A stretch of DNA of 64,000 bases from Pollenia angustigena. Taxonomy: Eukaryota > Arthropoda > Insecta > Diptera > Polleniidae. The stretch spans positions 85,199,285-85,263,284 of the forward strand of contig OV884056.1 of the NCBI GenBank assembly GCA_930367215.1, written 5' to 3'. A program made the position numbers and the translations under genes. The notes below the pieces were generated by a model that saw only the letters and a program-made list of their open reading frames with translations, made no database searches and was not told the origin of the DNA. This document shows positions 1-11,349 of this stretch, in pieces (the stretch's first letter is position 1; each line of letters begins with the position of its first letter).

Positions 1-98
1 TTTTGATTTATTTTATTATTTAATAAAAATGATTTTTTCACCGAGTTTTTTTTTAAAACTTTTTTGCTATCTTATCTCGACTTAAGATGTTTTGTCAA

Positions 99-222
99 AA
101 TGCCACAGAATTAATGCTTTACAACACCGAAAAAATAATTCCGATTCGTTCAGTATTGACTGAAAAAATTAGATAATAAATTGCTTTCGAATCGAGAAAG
201 TACTCGATCACGACTGCCAGAA
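99..222. repeat. half copy of a CAGGGGC-type MITE
   Basis: The segment containing GATCACGACTGCCAG and TTCAGTATTGACTGAAA closely matches the right half of the complete foldback element at about 58942-59196. Only one arm is present here, so it is a truncated relative. No coding potential is visible. Confidence 0.6.
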
Positions 223-857
223 TCAGGCACCAGTATATAAGCGGATCCGATTAGGTGGATTCAGATTTGTTTAAAACATTGAATAATAAAAGAAAATTTA
301 ATTAAGCTAGCTGAACAACGTAGCTTAATTGGTTAAATTAGACTTAAATACAATTCAGCTTTAGTTTAATTTAAATTTTTTTTTTTTTACAAAGATCATT
401 TTCAAACTCAGCTGGCTTAATCTGGTTTATACATTTATTTAAAGATAAATCATAAAATTATAAAAATGTTTTAAATTTAAAATGTCAATAATTCCGCTTA
501 CTAAATTTAAACTTCTGGTAGCTTGTTTAAAGTTTTTAACCGAAAAATTTACATTGCTGATATAAATTTGCTCTTGGCTATTTTTTTCAAATATATATTA
601 ATATATGTTTATGTATTTCACAATTTTGAACAATTCAGCTAGTTAAAGATTAATCAAATGCCAATGCAAAATATTTAAGTTAATAAATATTAATAATTCA
701 GCTTGCTGAATTTAAATATTTTCTAGTTAAATTCTAGTTTTGAATCCAAAAATGTATATTTTCTATAAAAAATGTTAGCTGAATAAGGATTTTTATGTGG
801 AAATAGTCGTATAAACATTGTGTGATTACGTTACTCATAATTTCTACAATAAAGTTT

Positions 858-1098
858 ATGCCCCTTATGCAAAAAAAGTTAAAGTTCACATTAAGTCCAG
901 CAAAAATGTGTGAACTTTATGTATTGGTTAAATAATGTCAAGTTTAACTTTCTTTGCATTAGACTTTATCCCCCTTATGCAAAAAAAAAGTTAATGTTTA
1001 TATTAGTTAACCACCACATTAAGCCCAGCAAAAATGAATGGGGTTTTATGTGTTGGTTAACTAATGTGAATTTTTAACTTTTTTGCATAAGGGGGTAT
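858..1098. repeat. tandem pair of CCCCTTATGCAAAAAA MITEs
   Basis: CCCCTTATGCAAAAAAAGTT appears near 860 and again near 971. Its reverse complement AACTTTTTTGCATAAGGGGG closes the block near 1077-1096. The right unit (about 968-1098) has inverted arms of roughly 45 bp (GCAAAAAA..GTTAA..TTAGTTAACCA). The left unit shares the internal ATTAAG(T/C)CCAGCAAAAATG segment. A TIR MITE pair with no coding capacity is inferred. Confidence 0.65.
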
Positions 1099-2148
1099 GT
1101 ATTTTAAGCTGATTTTGAATTCATGTTTGTATTCATATTAATTCTAAGTAGCGAAATAATACAAATAAAATATTTAACCTCAAATTGGTCCATTGCTTTA
1201 ACTACAATTACTGTTATTTGGTCGTTGTTTTGTGACTGGATGTGTTGGTATGTGTGCGTGACTTTCTGCTTCTGTATGCAAATACTCAAATACATTGCAA
1301 ATCGTCCTTTGTATTCATGAACAATGAATGTTAAAAGTTAATTGTAGTGCAGATTAACTATTGTTTAATACTAGTTCTTTTTTTAAAGCTCGTTCAATTG
1401 AATTGAGTTTTATTTTTTAATTACCCTCCTCATCGTTTTTGTTTTAGTTTCTGGTTTTGTTATTGTTGCTGTTGTTTTTGTATTGTAGATTGTGCATGAA
1501 TATTTAGAAAATTGTTAGAACGTTGTACATACATACGAATTTGAAGGTAAAATTACGGATTATAATGATAAAAATTTATTTTTTTGCAATTAAAATTCTA
1601 TTTCGCAACATTGACTTGCTTTTATTAAAGTATAGTTAAGTAATTTCGGCTGACAAGGTTAGAAGGATACAATTTAATTTGAGGGCAAATTTGAAGGTGA
1701 TAGATTTACATACATTTGTTGCATTGTGCAATTATGTTGCAGTGCCATCAATAATTGCCTAAATTGAATTTAATCTCCTAATTTTACGATTTTTTTTTAA
1801 ATTACAATTTCAAATTTACGAAAAAATTCGCAAACGAAATATAGCAAGTCTTATTTTCGATTATGAAACTTTCTCAATTACTGGTTTTATTTTTTTAATT
1901 CAGCTAAGTCAAAAAATTTTTCTCAGATGTTTCAAGTAATGTTTATTAATTAACAAAAACTGAATTCAGCTATGCTGAATTGCAATTTAGCTGCGAGTTT
2001 GTTTACTAAATGTACTATTTATATTTTCATACCGAGTAATAATGTTTAATTTTACAAATAAAGCTAGCTGAACTAGTTTTATGTAAGTTCAAATGCTTTT
2101 CTTCTTATTGTTTATAAGATTATAAAAAATCTTGCACGAAAACAATAA

Positions 2149-2168
2149 GGGGGGGGGGGGGGGGGGGG
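2149..2168 (+). repeat. poly(G) run of 20
   Basis: Twenty consecutive G residues follow AACAATAA in otherwise AT-rich DNA. It may be a real homopolymer or a sequencing or assembly artefact. Confidence 0.95.
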
Positions 2169-2551
2169 TCGAGCAGTAGTACATTTACGTCTTAAACTAG
2201 GGTTGAAAGCTGTACCGACTAATTTACTACTATGTAACCTGATGGCTGAATCCGCCCTTGTAAAAAATACAATTTAGCTAGCTAAAATTTCTTTTCAGCT
2301 AAGATTTTCTTAGCTGAATTAGGATTTTATTAGCTGAATTGCCATTATAAGTTGCTTATTAAAAATAAGAAATGTTATTAAACTAATTTAGCTAGCTGAA
2401 TTAACTTTTTTTTTAACTAAGTTAAAATTTGTTCGCCTATTTTATTTGAAAATTGGCTTTCTAAAGCCGAGCTATTTAAATATTCGAAAAAATCAAGGTT
2501 TCACCTTTAAAACTTGAATAGTCTTTTGTGAAATTTACTATTATAGACAAA

Positions 2552-2636
2552 CATATCGGCGGTTGATTATTTAATTGTCGTCTGTGGATACAAATTACAT
2601 ACGACATACGACAATTAAATAATCAACCGACGATAT
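2552..2636. mobile_element. 85-bp foldback MITE with CATATCG ends
   Basis: The arms CATATCGGCGGTTGATTATT and AATAATCAACCGACGATATG are nearly perfect inverted repeats that continue through a TTAATTGTCGT segment. The same ends and the internal ACGACA(A/T)TTAAAT motif occur in the longer element at 4463-5099, so this looks like a deletion derivative. Confidence 0.75.
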
Positions 2637-2894
2637 GTAGTAATAAAACAGAAAAAAATTAATAAAAAATTTCGGTCAAATCGATTATATGAATTTTTAG
2701 TTTTTCATGTATTGGTCAATCGTTAAATATGCCATTGAATATTTTTATTATACTCATGCATATAAAAAAGATATAATTATTTTTTTTTTTTATTTATTAA
2801 TTATTTTACCGTTTATATTTAAAATGAATTAAGTCAAATTTCGATGAAATTTAAGTTTAAGCTTATGTTTCTCTACAAATATTTTTAAATATTT

Positions 2895-3075
2895 TGATAT
2901 TAAAACTATTATACTGTTTTACTATTAAACTATTTAACTATTATATGCACTTTTATAAGATTATGTTATTATACTATTATATTTGTAACTATGCTATAAT
3001 ACTAATATACCATGAAACTATTATACTATGAAACTATCAAACTATCGTAAATACAATTAAACTTATCTACTATTA
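2895..3075. repeat. degenerate ACTATTATA repeat
   Basis: Variants of ACTATTATACT / AAACTAT recur about every 10-12 bases with many substitutions. This is a decayed simple or minisatellite-like array without coding potential. Confidence 0.6.
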
Positions 3076-3180
3076 TACAATTACATATGTATCTGTGACA
3101 ATGTTACAGTTATGTACAAATTACAGGTTAAATTTTAAAATAATCGGACGGACCATCGATTATAAACAATATTCTAAATA

Positions 3181-3995
3181 CACACAGAAAAAAATACCAA
3201 TGTTAAAATAACATGGCGAAATGTTGTTTGAGAATCATGGTAAATTTCTGCAAAAGTATGCCCTTTATTTAAATTTATCATTATTTCATATTAATTTTAA
3301 ATGAAAAATATTAAAATAATCTTAAATCACGTTTATTTAATATTATTCACTGTGAAAATAACATTGTTCAATATTGAATCCATAAAAACCTGTTTTATAT
3401 TAAAATCAAAAGTTTATCTTGTTAAATTAACATGCATACACACTTAAGTATGTACATCTTTTTATTTTCATGTTTAAAATATATTATAAAAAGAAGACAA
3501 TTCCCGAATTCTTTTAATTAAAATAATTTAGTTAAATAGTACATCAAGTTTTCAAAGTAGAATGATGACGAAAACGATATCGGGCCATTCTGCTGATGCT
3601 TCTGTTAACAAAGGAGATACAAAATAAGTGAAACATGTGTTACAGGGGTAAGTGTTTTAAATTATTCTTAAATAAATGCATATGTTGTCTTCACACTGTT
3701 ATATCACACTCCAACCAATTTGATTCTACATGAAATTCACGTTGCTTCAACTTTAAATAACTTTCATTCAACGTGATTCGGATTGTTATTTCAATATTAA
3801 TTACATTTTGCTCTAACTTTACTGCAATGTTAAGTTAACATGAATTATAGTTATTTTAAAAGAAACAAATGTTGTTCGCAAGTTATTGTAAAATCATGTT
3901 AAATTAATATGAAACAACAATGAAGCAAAATCACTACTGAAAAATGTAAAATCAACCTTGTTTTGAACGAATTTACATTGATTTTTTTCTGTGTG
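3181..3995. mobile_element. TA-flanked TIR element, CACACAGAAAAAAAT ends
   Basis: The left end CACACAGAAAAAAATACCAA and the reverse complement of the right end (CACACAGAAAAAAATCAATG) match. Each end abuts TA (3179-3180 and 3996-3997), as for Tc1/mariner-type target duplication. The 815-bp interior is non-coding and rich in subterminal AACATG / ATTGTT / GTTAAATTAACATG motifs. A non-autonomous MITE-like element is inferred; superfamily assignment rests only on the TA duplication. Confidence 0.75.
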
Positions 3996-4462
3996 TAGGA
4001 ATTTTCCAAAAATTCATTCTATTACAAACATTTTTGCAACATATTTTCTATTAAATTTGGAAAATTTTTCATTATTTTCCTTAAAACTGATGCATTTATT
4101 TTCATTAAAGTAAATGATTCTCTTTACGGCATCATACAAATCCATGAATGTGGATATTTTATGAGTTTCCCTTTATATTTTATGAGCGAGTATAAATGTT
4201 TTTATAGTTTTAGGCCTAAATGCACAGCACAAATAAAAAAAAAATAATATAAAAAGTAATATTAAAGACAAAATTTTAGTTTATGTTCATACTTATAACC
4301 ACAAATATGCCCTACAAATGTAATAAGAAAAACGTAAGCTTCTAGACAGGATAACATTAATGTTATCTAAGGATTAACTGAAAGTTCAAGAAACTTTTTA
4401 AGTTCTTTTTTTTCCATATATTTCAGAAATTTTGCTGTAAATGTTCTAGGTAAAACAAAATA

Positions 4463-5099
4463 CATATCGTCGGCTGATAATTTAATTGTCGTATGGGGAT
4501 TCCGATAGTTTCGAGTAAATTGAGTTTGAAGTTTGAACTATTATAAATTTTTTTTCAGCAAAGCGATTTTCTTTAAATTTTAGGAAAGGAAACTACTAAT
4601 ATTTGACTAGTTAATTTAAAAGCTTGATGCTTAAAACTCATTTGGGGTAGAAAATATTTTGAATTTTGTTCAGAATTAAATTGTCGTATGTGGCAAAATG
4701 GAACATTTTTGTCATTTAAATAGCTACATACGACATTTTGCTTCCGAAATGTTTACATACGACATTTAAACACTAAATTTTTAAAATAAAAATTATTTAA
4801 AAATCGTATGTGCCATGAAAAATCCACATACGACATTTAAATAATAAATCAATTTTTTGGTCGTTTTATATGGAAATTTGTCGTATGTGGCGTTTAGCAG
4901 TTACATACGACATTTAATTTGAAAATTGCTTTAGCAAATACCACATACGACAAACTCAACATTCCATATCTCGAAAACCGTATGAGGTATTGAAAAACTG
5001 ATTACGTAAAATAAAAGATCCGAAAACCTAAGGAATGGATCTTAACTCAAAACCGCAAAAAATCCACATACGACATTTAAATTATCAACCGACGATATA
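4463..5099. mobile_element. CATATCG-ended MITE with internal CATACGACATTTAA array
   Basis: The inverted ends are CATATCGTCGGCTGATAATT on the left and AATTATCAACCGACGATATA on the right, and they continue through TTAATTGTCGTATGGGGATT-like sequence. The interior carries about nine copies of ACATACGACATTTAAA or its complement on both strands (near 4683, 4729, 4753, 4806, 4824, 4875, 4904, 4940, 5064). No open frame is present. The repeats could be transposase-binding subterminal sites of a non-autonomous DNA element. Confidence 0.8.
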
Positions 5100-5980
5100 T
5101 AATTTTTTATTTAAAGCTTGCTAAAATCCGTCCTTTTGCCTGTGCTGCGTATTTTCTGGATACATTTTACTTGTTATGCTAGAAACACAATTGTGACGTA
5201 TGTCGTAACAAAGATAATACAAAATTTCAAATTTTTTCCAATTTTTGCAAAATTTAAAAAAAAAATCAAAAATAAATTCATTTTATATTTTTAATTTTCT
5301 TTTGCTATTTTAATACAGGCGCAACTGGCGTATGAAATAGAATTAGATCTAAGTCAGCGTTCGACGTAGATACGCTTTAACGTTTACGTCAGCTATTGTG
5401 TGGCTTTGTATAAAATATAAACGTTTTAATTTGACAACGTATCTATGTCGTACGCTACTACGTTCATGCGGTACCATTGTGTTCCTACGGTAACGTTTTT
5501 TGAATTATCATCTTTAAAAACGCCTGGGACACATTGTTATTGATTACGAATTTATGTGCCCATTTTTATTGTAGCACAACAAAAGGCACGGAAAAAAGAA
5601 ACTACAGAAAAAGGGTGTTTTTATCACATAAATTTCCATTTAAGAAGGGGGCAATAAAAAACATTTTGTTTTATTTTTATGCCAAAAGTGAAGGAGGGAA
5701 ACATTAAATACATAAATATACCAAAAAAAAAAAAAAAAAAATTAAAAAGTATGTCGCTGTGGAATTTCAATGATTGATATTGAGCTTTTAAAACGTTTTA
5801 ATTATTCAGAAAGAAAATCTGTGTTTATATGCGTATTGATATATTTCCAAAACCGAGAGAATGTAATAAATTTTCTTTTTTTGAGCAAAAATTATTATAA
5901 TATTAATTTCAAACTCAAAAGATTTTTTTAAACTCTAACGTAAATTTTAATATGTATACATCTATTATGGGCAAATCCTG
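5100..5980. other. non-coding AT-rich stretch with a weak foldback
   Basis: No gene is seen. At 5352-5460 the arms GCGTTCGACGTAGATACG and CGTATCTATGTCGTACGC form an imperfect inverted repeat, possibly a decayed MITE. A 19-base A run lies near 5722-5740. Confidence 0.5.
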
Positions 5981-5981
5981 C

Positions 5982-6384
5982 GTGACGAACGCTACATTCG
6001 CACGCGTTTTCTGATTGAAATATACACATTTTTTGGTCTTTCAAAAAAGATAGCTTCAACTTATATATAGTATTTAGTGACATTAATATGTACTAAAGAA
6101 TGGCATATATCATAATTTATTAGCCAGTATTTGTTGCGAAATAATTGATCACAAAGTTTTGTGACGCACGCTACAAAAAGTGGAAGTAACTTCAAAGGTT
6201 GAAGTGCGTTTTCCTAATTTTTAGCGAATTTTTCATGATAAGGTATACAAAATCTGATTCCTAAATGAAAGATGAGTATAAGAGAATTCTAAACGCACTT
6301 ATTTGCAGCCAAAAAATGTTGTGGTTTTTTGACAAAAGCCGTGAACCCTTTGTGACGCACGCTACGTAACGCACGCTACAGTTT
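5982..6384 (+). repeat. dispersed GTGACGCACGCTAC direct repeats
   Basis: GTGACGAACGCTACA (near 5982), GTGACGCACGCTACA (near 6160), GTGACGCACGCTACG (near 6351) and AACGCACGCTACA (near 6367) are spaced copies of one 14-base word in AT-rich DNA. All face the same way, with the last two almost adjacent. They may be subterminal repeats of a transposon or binding sites. No gene is seen here. Confidence 0.65.
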
Positions 6385-7130
6385 TTCAAGTAGTATTTTA
6401 TTATTATATTTTATTTATTTTAATAAAACAAATTATATTTTTATGAATTGCATTTCTTAAACTAATTTGTTAACTAATGAATATCAACTTTTATTTTAAC
6501 GAAATTAATATTTTGATAAGTTTGCTCTAAGCACAAAAATCACCTAAAATAATGCTAAATTCACGTATTTTATTAAAAAATCAGCAGTGGGGTAGGATTT
6601 GGTTAAAATTATTGCATTGATGATCATTGAAATGTTGATCATTGAAATCATTGACTGTTTCTGGGATTTGCCCATATATAATTTCGTTGTTTATCCGGAT
6701 GTATGTCCGGTTCTCTTTCCGCGGCTGATGAAATTTGGCATTCGTAAAGCTCATTTGCTCCACTGGTGCAAGACGGAGCCCGATTTTTGATTTTTGGTCT
6801 GTGGGCGGTGAGCGTGGTCATTGAATAAATCATTCACTTTTTCTTATTTTTTTGCAGGAAACTTTTGCGTTTTCCTAATGACACTTTTTATATTAAAAGC
6901 CCTCTGTCTGAGGAAGATCCTAATATCCTAATTTTCGGTCTCCGGGCTGTTTCATTATAAAACCCTCTATTTCGCATTATGTATTTTTTATAGAATTTTT
7001 TTATTTTCGATATTACAACATAAAATTTGTTATCCTGAAAGTACTTTCTCTGCCAGAAATCATACATAATACATACATATCAACATAATTACTAACAAAA
7101 ATATTGGGGGTTTGTTTTGATTTTCAAGAT
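6385..7130. other. no gene recognised
   Basis: AT-rich DNA with a short direct repeat (TGATCATTGAAATGTTGATCATTGAAATC near 6619-6648). The overlapping frames at 6581-6833 occur on both strands and resemble nothing recognisable. Confidence 0.5.
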
Positions 7131-7136
7131 TTGTTT

Positions 7137-8368
7137 GTAAAGTGGTGTTGTATTACCAGTTGCGTCGACAGGAATTGCAGCGAATCTTCTAAAAAGGGGC
7201 CGCACATATCATTCTCAGTTCAAGCAACCAGTACCATTGACAGAAACATCAACTTCAAGTAAGATAGTAATTTCAGTGGATGCAAAGCAGATAAGAAAGG
7301 CTAGGTTAATCATTTGGGATGAGACAACAATGGCACCTACCTATGCATTAAATGCTATTGATAAGTTGCTTAAAACATTGATGAAAAATAACAAGTCTTT
7401 TGGAGGTAAAGTTGTGCTTCTTGGATGAGATTTTCGCCAATGTTTACCAGTGGTACCACATGCTCACAGGACGGCCATTATCAAATCATGTATTTAGTTT
7501 TCTAATCTTTGGTCTAACTTTAAAATTTTACAACTTAAAGTCAATATTCGTGCAGTGGATAATATTTACAGAGATTGGCTTTTAAAAATGGGGAATGGTG
7601 AACTCACTTCGGAATTTGGAGAGGACATTAGTACATTACCAAACGAATTGCTGGCTGAAAACTCAATCGTTAAAACTATCTTCGGTGAATGTTTAAAGCC
7701 GTCTGATGTAGACCAGTATTGTAAATTTGTCATTTTATGACCATAGAATAATGAAGTATGCCAAATTAATGAATAAGTACTAAGTTTTTTAGAGGGTGAA
7801 TGTTTAACATTTTTGAGCGTTGATACGGTGGAGAGCAATAGCATAGCCGAATGGGAAAATTATCCGGTGGAGTTTTTAAACAGTTTTTCGCCATGTGGAG
7901 TGCCTCCTCATAAGTTGCAAGACAAGGTCGGAGCCATTATCATGCTTCTGAGGAATTTAAACACTCAAAGAGGGCTATGCAATGGCACAAGACTGCAAGT
8001 TACAAAATTGTCACAGAATCTAATATGTGCAACTATATTAACCGGCACTGCAAAAGGCAATCCTGCATTTATTGCGAGGATTGATTATGCTCCATTAAAT
8101 CCCGACCTACCATTTATTTTGCGTAGGAAACAGTTTCCTATAAGGTTGGCGTTTTCCATCACCATCAATAAAGCTCATGGTCAAACGTTAGAGAGGGTGG
8201 GGATATATTTACCCAAACCAGTTTTTAGTCATTGACAATTGTACTTTGCTTTCTCAAGAGTGAGAAAAAAAGATGATGTCAAGGTAAAAGTGATGCATGT
8301 AGATGGAAAACAGGGTATGTTAAAAAAAGGGTTGCTCCTCAGTATTTTCAAAAAATTTTGTTTTTAAA
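7137..8368 (+). pseudogene. Helitron Pif1-like helicase, C-terminal part, broken
   Basis: The frame fragments read as the later motifs of a Pif1-type superfamily-1 DNA helicase, the C-terminal domain of Helitron Rep/helicase proteins that drive rolling-circle transposition. In order: a segment ending LIIWDETTMAP (Walker B, about 7300-7340) in an open run at 7237-7428. Then, after a stop and frame changes, NIYRDWLLKMGNGE, and from 7813 to 8235 [23 protein letters not shown] and [20 protein letters not shown], the typical final helicase motifs. After another stop, QLYFAFSRVRKKDDVKV continues to about 8300. The Rep nuclease and Walker A portions are not present, and at least three stops or frameshifts interrupt it. 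It is a dead 3' portion of a Helitron; the 5' limit is not visible. Confidence 0.9.
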
Positions 8369-8524
8369 GAAGTATTATAATTTAGTTACTTACTTATTGT
8401 TATTTTTTTACATATTTTTTCTTCATATACCTATTAAATGTATTAAAGCATTGAATATAATAATTTTTTGTTTAATTTCGTTTATAAGCGTTACTATGTT
8501 GGTTATTATCTAAACGATTTTTAT

Positions 8525-8552
8525 GCCTGGCAGGGACAGGCTTTGTGACTAG
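8525..8552 (+). mobile_element. candidate Helitron 3' terminus (hairpin plus CTAG)
   Basis: Downstream of the helicase, GCCTG (8525-8529) can pair with CAGGC (8537-8541). Seven bases later comes CTAG (8549-8552) followed by T. Helitrons end in a short hairpin and CTRR and insert between A and T, so this fits. The stem is only 5 bp, so the call is tentative. Confidence 0.45.
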
Positions 8553-8583
8553 TATTTTAATATTATACTTTTATACTTTTGTA

Positions 8584-9067
8584 CCACATGTCATGCAAGT
8601 CAAGCTCTTGCATTTTAGGCAAAAAAAAGTTGGATATCATCTCACGTTGTTGAGTAACAGAGGCCCAATTGCTGCGAAGGCAACGAATCGATAATTGATG
8701 GTCATCATTAACACTGGCCGATACAGCTGCGATATTTTTTTCACTTCGCACTTTACGTAAGCGTGTTGGTGGTTTAATATCCAACAATGTAAATTTGGTG
8801 CGAAGTTTAGTCACAATAGCCCGAATAGCCGCTTCAGTGGGTCGATTAAACTAACCATAAAATGGAAGAAGCGCGCGCTGAACTTTCTTAACAGAGCACG
8901 CATTTTGATAATAAAATTCAATAATTTGCAAGCGTTGTTCGTTTGTTACACGATTCATGGTTAAATTATAGACCAAACTGAAGATGTTTGACAGTGAAAC
9001 AAAACACGAAACGTGCGTCAGCTGTTTAAACCAGTGTTGCCAAAAAGATAATTGCTAAAAAATGACC
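8584..9067 (-). pseudogene. 5' part of an internally deleted DD41D mariner
   Basis: On the minus strand the sequence runs from a TIR ending at AAAAAATGACCCGA, through a start region matching the copy at 60076, into a mariner N-terminal DNA-binding region (KFRTKF-type, PPTRLRKVRSEKNIAAV, NDDHQLSIRCLRS). It then jumps directly from SNWASVTQQ to REMISNFFLPKMQELDLHDMW. The jump removes roughly 110 codons, including the first catalytic Asp of the DDD triad. The remaining 3' half is replaced at 8583 by a TTTTATAC repeat. The same internal junction is present in the copy at 59320-60188, so both descend from one deletion derivative. Confidence 0.85.
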
Positions 9068-10580
9068 CGATACTTTTATGCTTTTATATTTTTATATTTT
9101 TATACTTTTATACATTTACTAGCTTAACCCGGTGCGCTCTGCTTCCCCATCGAAATAAAATTAGTAAAATTTTTTTAAAACAGATCTCGTGCATTGATAA
9201 TAAAGCATCTTTCTTGTACCAAATTTGAATGCTTTTACAGTACTTGTTCTACTGATATGTATACAGAAACCTTGTGTGTTCGTATGGTAGGTGCCATGAC
9301 TACTCTTCCTATTGAACCTACTTTTGAAAGATGTTGTGTTTTATTATCTAAGCTATTTGTAAAAAATTGGAACACCTTCACTGTAACAGTACTCCAAATA
9401 TGAAGAAATCTTTATTGTCATTTGCCTATGTTAAGAGCCGGGTTGTCAGAAAATCACTGTGAAAATTTTGGGAAAATCGGCTCTGTAGTTTAGAAGCCTA
9501 TAGGGAACAAAATTTCATACGCTTTTTACCTATATATTATTGACTGCTCCTCCTGCACTTAACCCCTTAATTTTTATTATGAAAGGTGTAGTTTACCATA
9601 AAAGTGGATCCTATAAAGCTTGAAGACATTTGTCTTCAGATATTCGGAATTTAATAATTTCGTTCCTCTACCCCGCCGATTATTATTTAAAAATGTAAAG
9701 TTCACTATAAAAGTGGCTTTAACTACGTTTGGAGACTCTAGCTAAGATAGTTCTTAAGTTACGCGATATTTAATATATGCATCCTATGGGGGAATTGCTC
9801 CAGCTGCGCCTTCCCACCTAATTTTTATTTTCAAATGTGTAGTTTACTATAAGAGTGACTCCTACCAAGTTTGAACATTCTCACTATAACATTGTCATCT
9901 TATGGTAGGTACAACTTCCCCTTCCCCTATCGAAAAATAAATGCTCCTACTCTATATACCCCGCCTATTTTTAAATAAAAATTTAAAGTTTACCATAATA
10001 GTAGCTTTAACTACGTTTGAAGACTCTCCCTTTAATAGAATTTCAGTTGAGCGATATTTAATATATGCATCCTATGCGAGGTATTTCCCCCCCTGCGCCT
10101 ACCCGCTTTATTTTTATTTTGTTCGGTGTGTTTCTGTGCAGCTGCCAAACAATGGGTCTGGTCCGCCACCAACTTAAGAAATACAATTGCTTTTGGTGGT
10201 ATTAAGTCAAATTTGCAGAGAAAACGTACATTTTAGATTTTTTGATTTCTCGACTTTTATTTTTGGCTTTTCTTCTTTTTCCTTTTTTCGCAACCATCGC
10301 CGTGATAAGACGAAAAAAACATAAAAAAAATATCATTGAGATTGGTTAAGCAATAATCGAGTTTAAGCAGACTAATCCACAGCAATTAATGGTGCAATGT
10401 AAAATTTTCATACAAAATACAATTTTCGCTTTTTTCGATTTTTTAACCTTTTTTTTTTGCTTTTCTGAACTTTTTTTTTTTTAAACCTTCCTCGTGATAA
10501 GACGAACAAAAACCAAAAAAAACATACAAATCGGTCAAGTAGTTCTCGAGTTTTAGTGTGATTAAGACACAGCGTTTAAA
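9068..10580 (+). repeat. decayed direct repeats, no gene
   Basis: Two related stretches of about 300 bases (about 9570-9800 and 9825-10110) each contain TTTA(C)CATAA..AGT, TTTAACTACGTTTG(G/A)AGACTCT and GCGATATTTAATATATGCATCCTATG. Farther on, CGTGATAAGACGAA..ACATA repeats near 10301 and 10492. This looks like an old, internally repeated non-coding element. Its class is not recognised. Confidence 0.55.
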
Positions 10581-10589
10581 TTTTTATAT

Positions 10590-11118
10590 ATATATAAATA
10601 CTTTTATCCTTTTGTACTTTTATATTTTTATATTATTATACTTTTGTACTTTTAAACTTTAATATTTTTATATTTTTATACTTTTATCCTTTTGTACTTT
10701 TATATTTTTATACTTTTATCCTTTTGTACTTTTATATTTTTATATTATTATACTTTTATCCTTTTGTACTTTTATACTTTAATATTTTTATATTTTTATA
10801 TTTTTATACTTTTATACTTTTATCCTTTTGTACTTTTATATTTTTATATTTTTATACTTTTATCCTTTTGTACTTTTATATTTTTATAGTTTTATGATTT
10901 TATAATTTTTTACTTTCATACTTTTATATTTTTATAATTTTATACCTTTATACGTTTTTACTTTTATACATTTATACTTTTAAACTTTTATACTTTTATA
11001 TTTGTATATTTTTATATTTTTTTATGCTTTTATACTTTTATAATTTTATACTTTTATACTTTTAAACTTTTATACATTTATACTTTTAAACTTTTAACAC
11101 TCTTCTACTTTTCTACTT
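10590..11118 (+). repeat. CTTTTATAC-type minisatellite array
   Basis: Short TTTTTATA / CTTTTATAC / CTTTTGTAC / CTTTTATCC units of about 8-10 bases are repeated continuously, with blocks such as CTTTTATCCTTTTGTACTTT recurring at least five times. The long open frame at 10692-10889 is an artefact of this periodicity. Short runs of the same unit also flank the mariner fragment at 8584-9067 on both sides. Confidence 0.85.
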
Positions 11119-11349
11119 TTACACTTTTATACCTTTATTCGTATTTTCAATGACTCTGCGACATAATTGAGGTTCAATGTCGTTAATGTGCCGAACTATC
11201 TCATCCTTTAGCTTTTCAATTGTTCTTGGTTTATTGACGTACAGTTTTTCTTTTAAATATTCCCAAAGAAAGAAGTCCAACGGTGCCAAATTACATGAGC
11301 GTGACTGCCAAGTAACAGTGCCACGACGCACATAGGGGTTTTTTGCCAA
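11119..11349 (-). pseudogene. mariner transposase C-terminal fragment
   Basis: The piece reads RSCNLAPLDFFLWEYLKEKLY and KDEIVRHINDIEPQLCRRVIEN. This carries the third catalytic Asp in the PLDFFLW context of DD41D mariners plus the C-terminal tail. The apparent start (MAKNPYVRR) is not mariner: it comes from the TIR of the Transib-type element that begins at 11339. The remainder of the gene lies at 16256-16638 and beyond 19863. Confidence 0.85.

Larger units (their letters stand above)
300..2420. repeat. AT-rich DNA with dispersed AATTCAGCTAGCTGAATT-type palindromes
   Basis: Variants of TTCAGCTAGCTGAA or its half site AGCTGAATT recur in clusters, for example near 304, 690, 1900, 1965, 2063, 2270-2340 and 2388. 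Spacing is irregular, so this is not a simple tandem repeat. There is no credible host gene here; the two overlapping 60-codon frames near 1104-1320 are antiparallel and look like chance. Confidence 0.5.

Noticed and set aside
1104..1320. Overlapping 63- and 65-codon frames on opposite strands
   Set aside because: They are mirror frames of one another in repetitive AT-rich DNA with no recognisable motif.
10101..10177. Short proline-rich reading LPNNGSGPPPT after a TTTCTGTGCAG acceptor-like sequence
   Set aside because: Only about a dozen codons, with no partner exon and no similarity that I recognise.
10692..10889. 65-codon Phe/Tyr/Leu-rich frame
   Set aside because: It is produced by the CTTTTATAC repeat periodicity.
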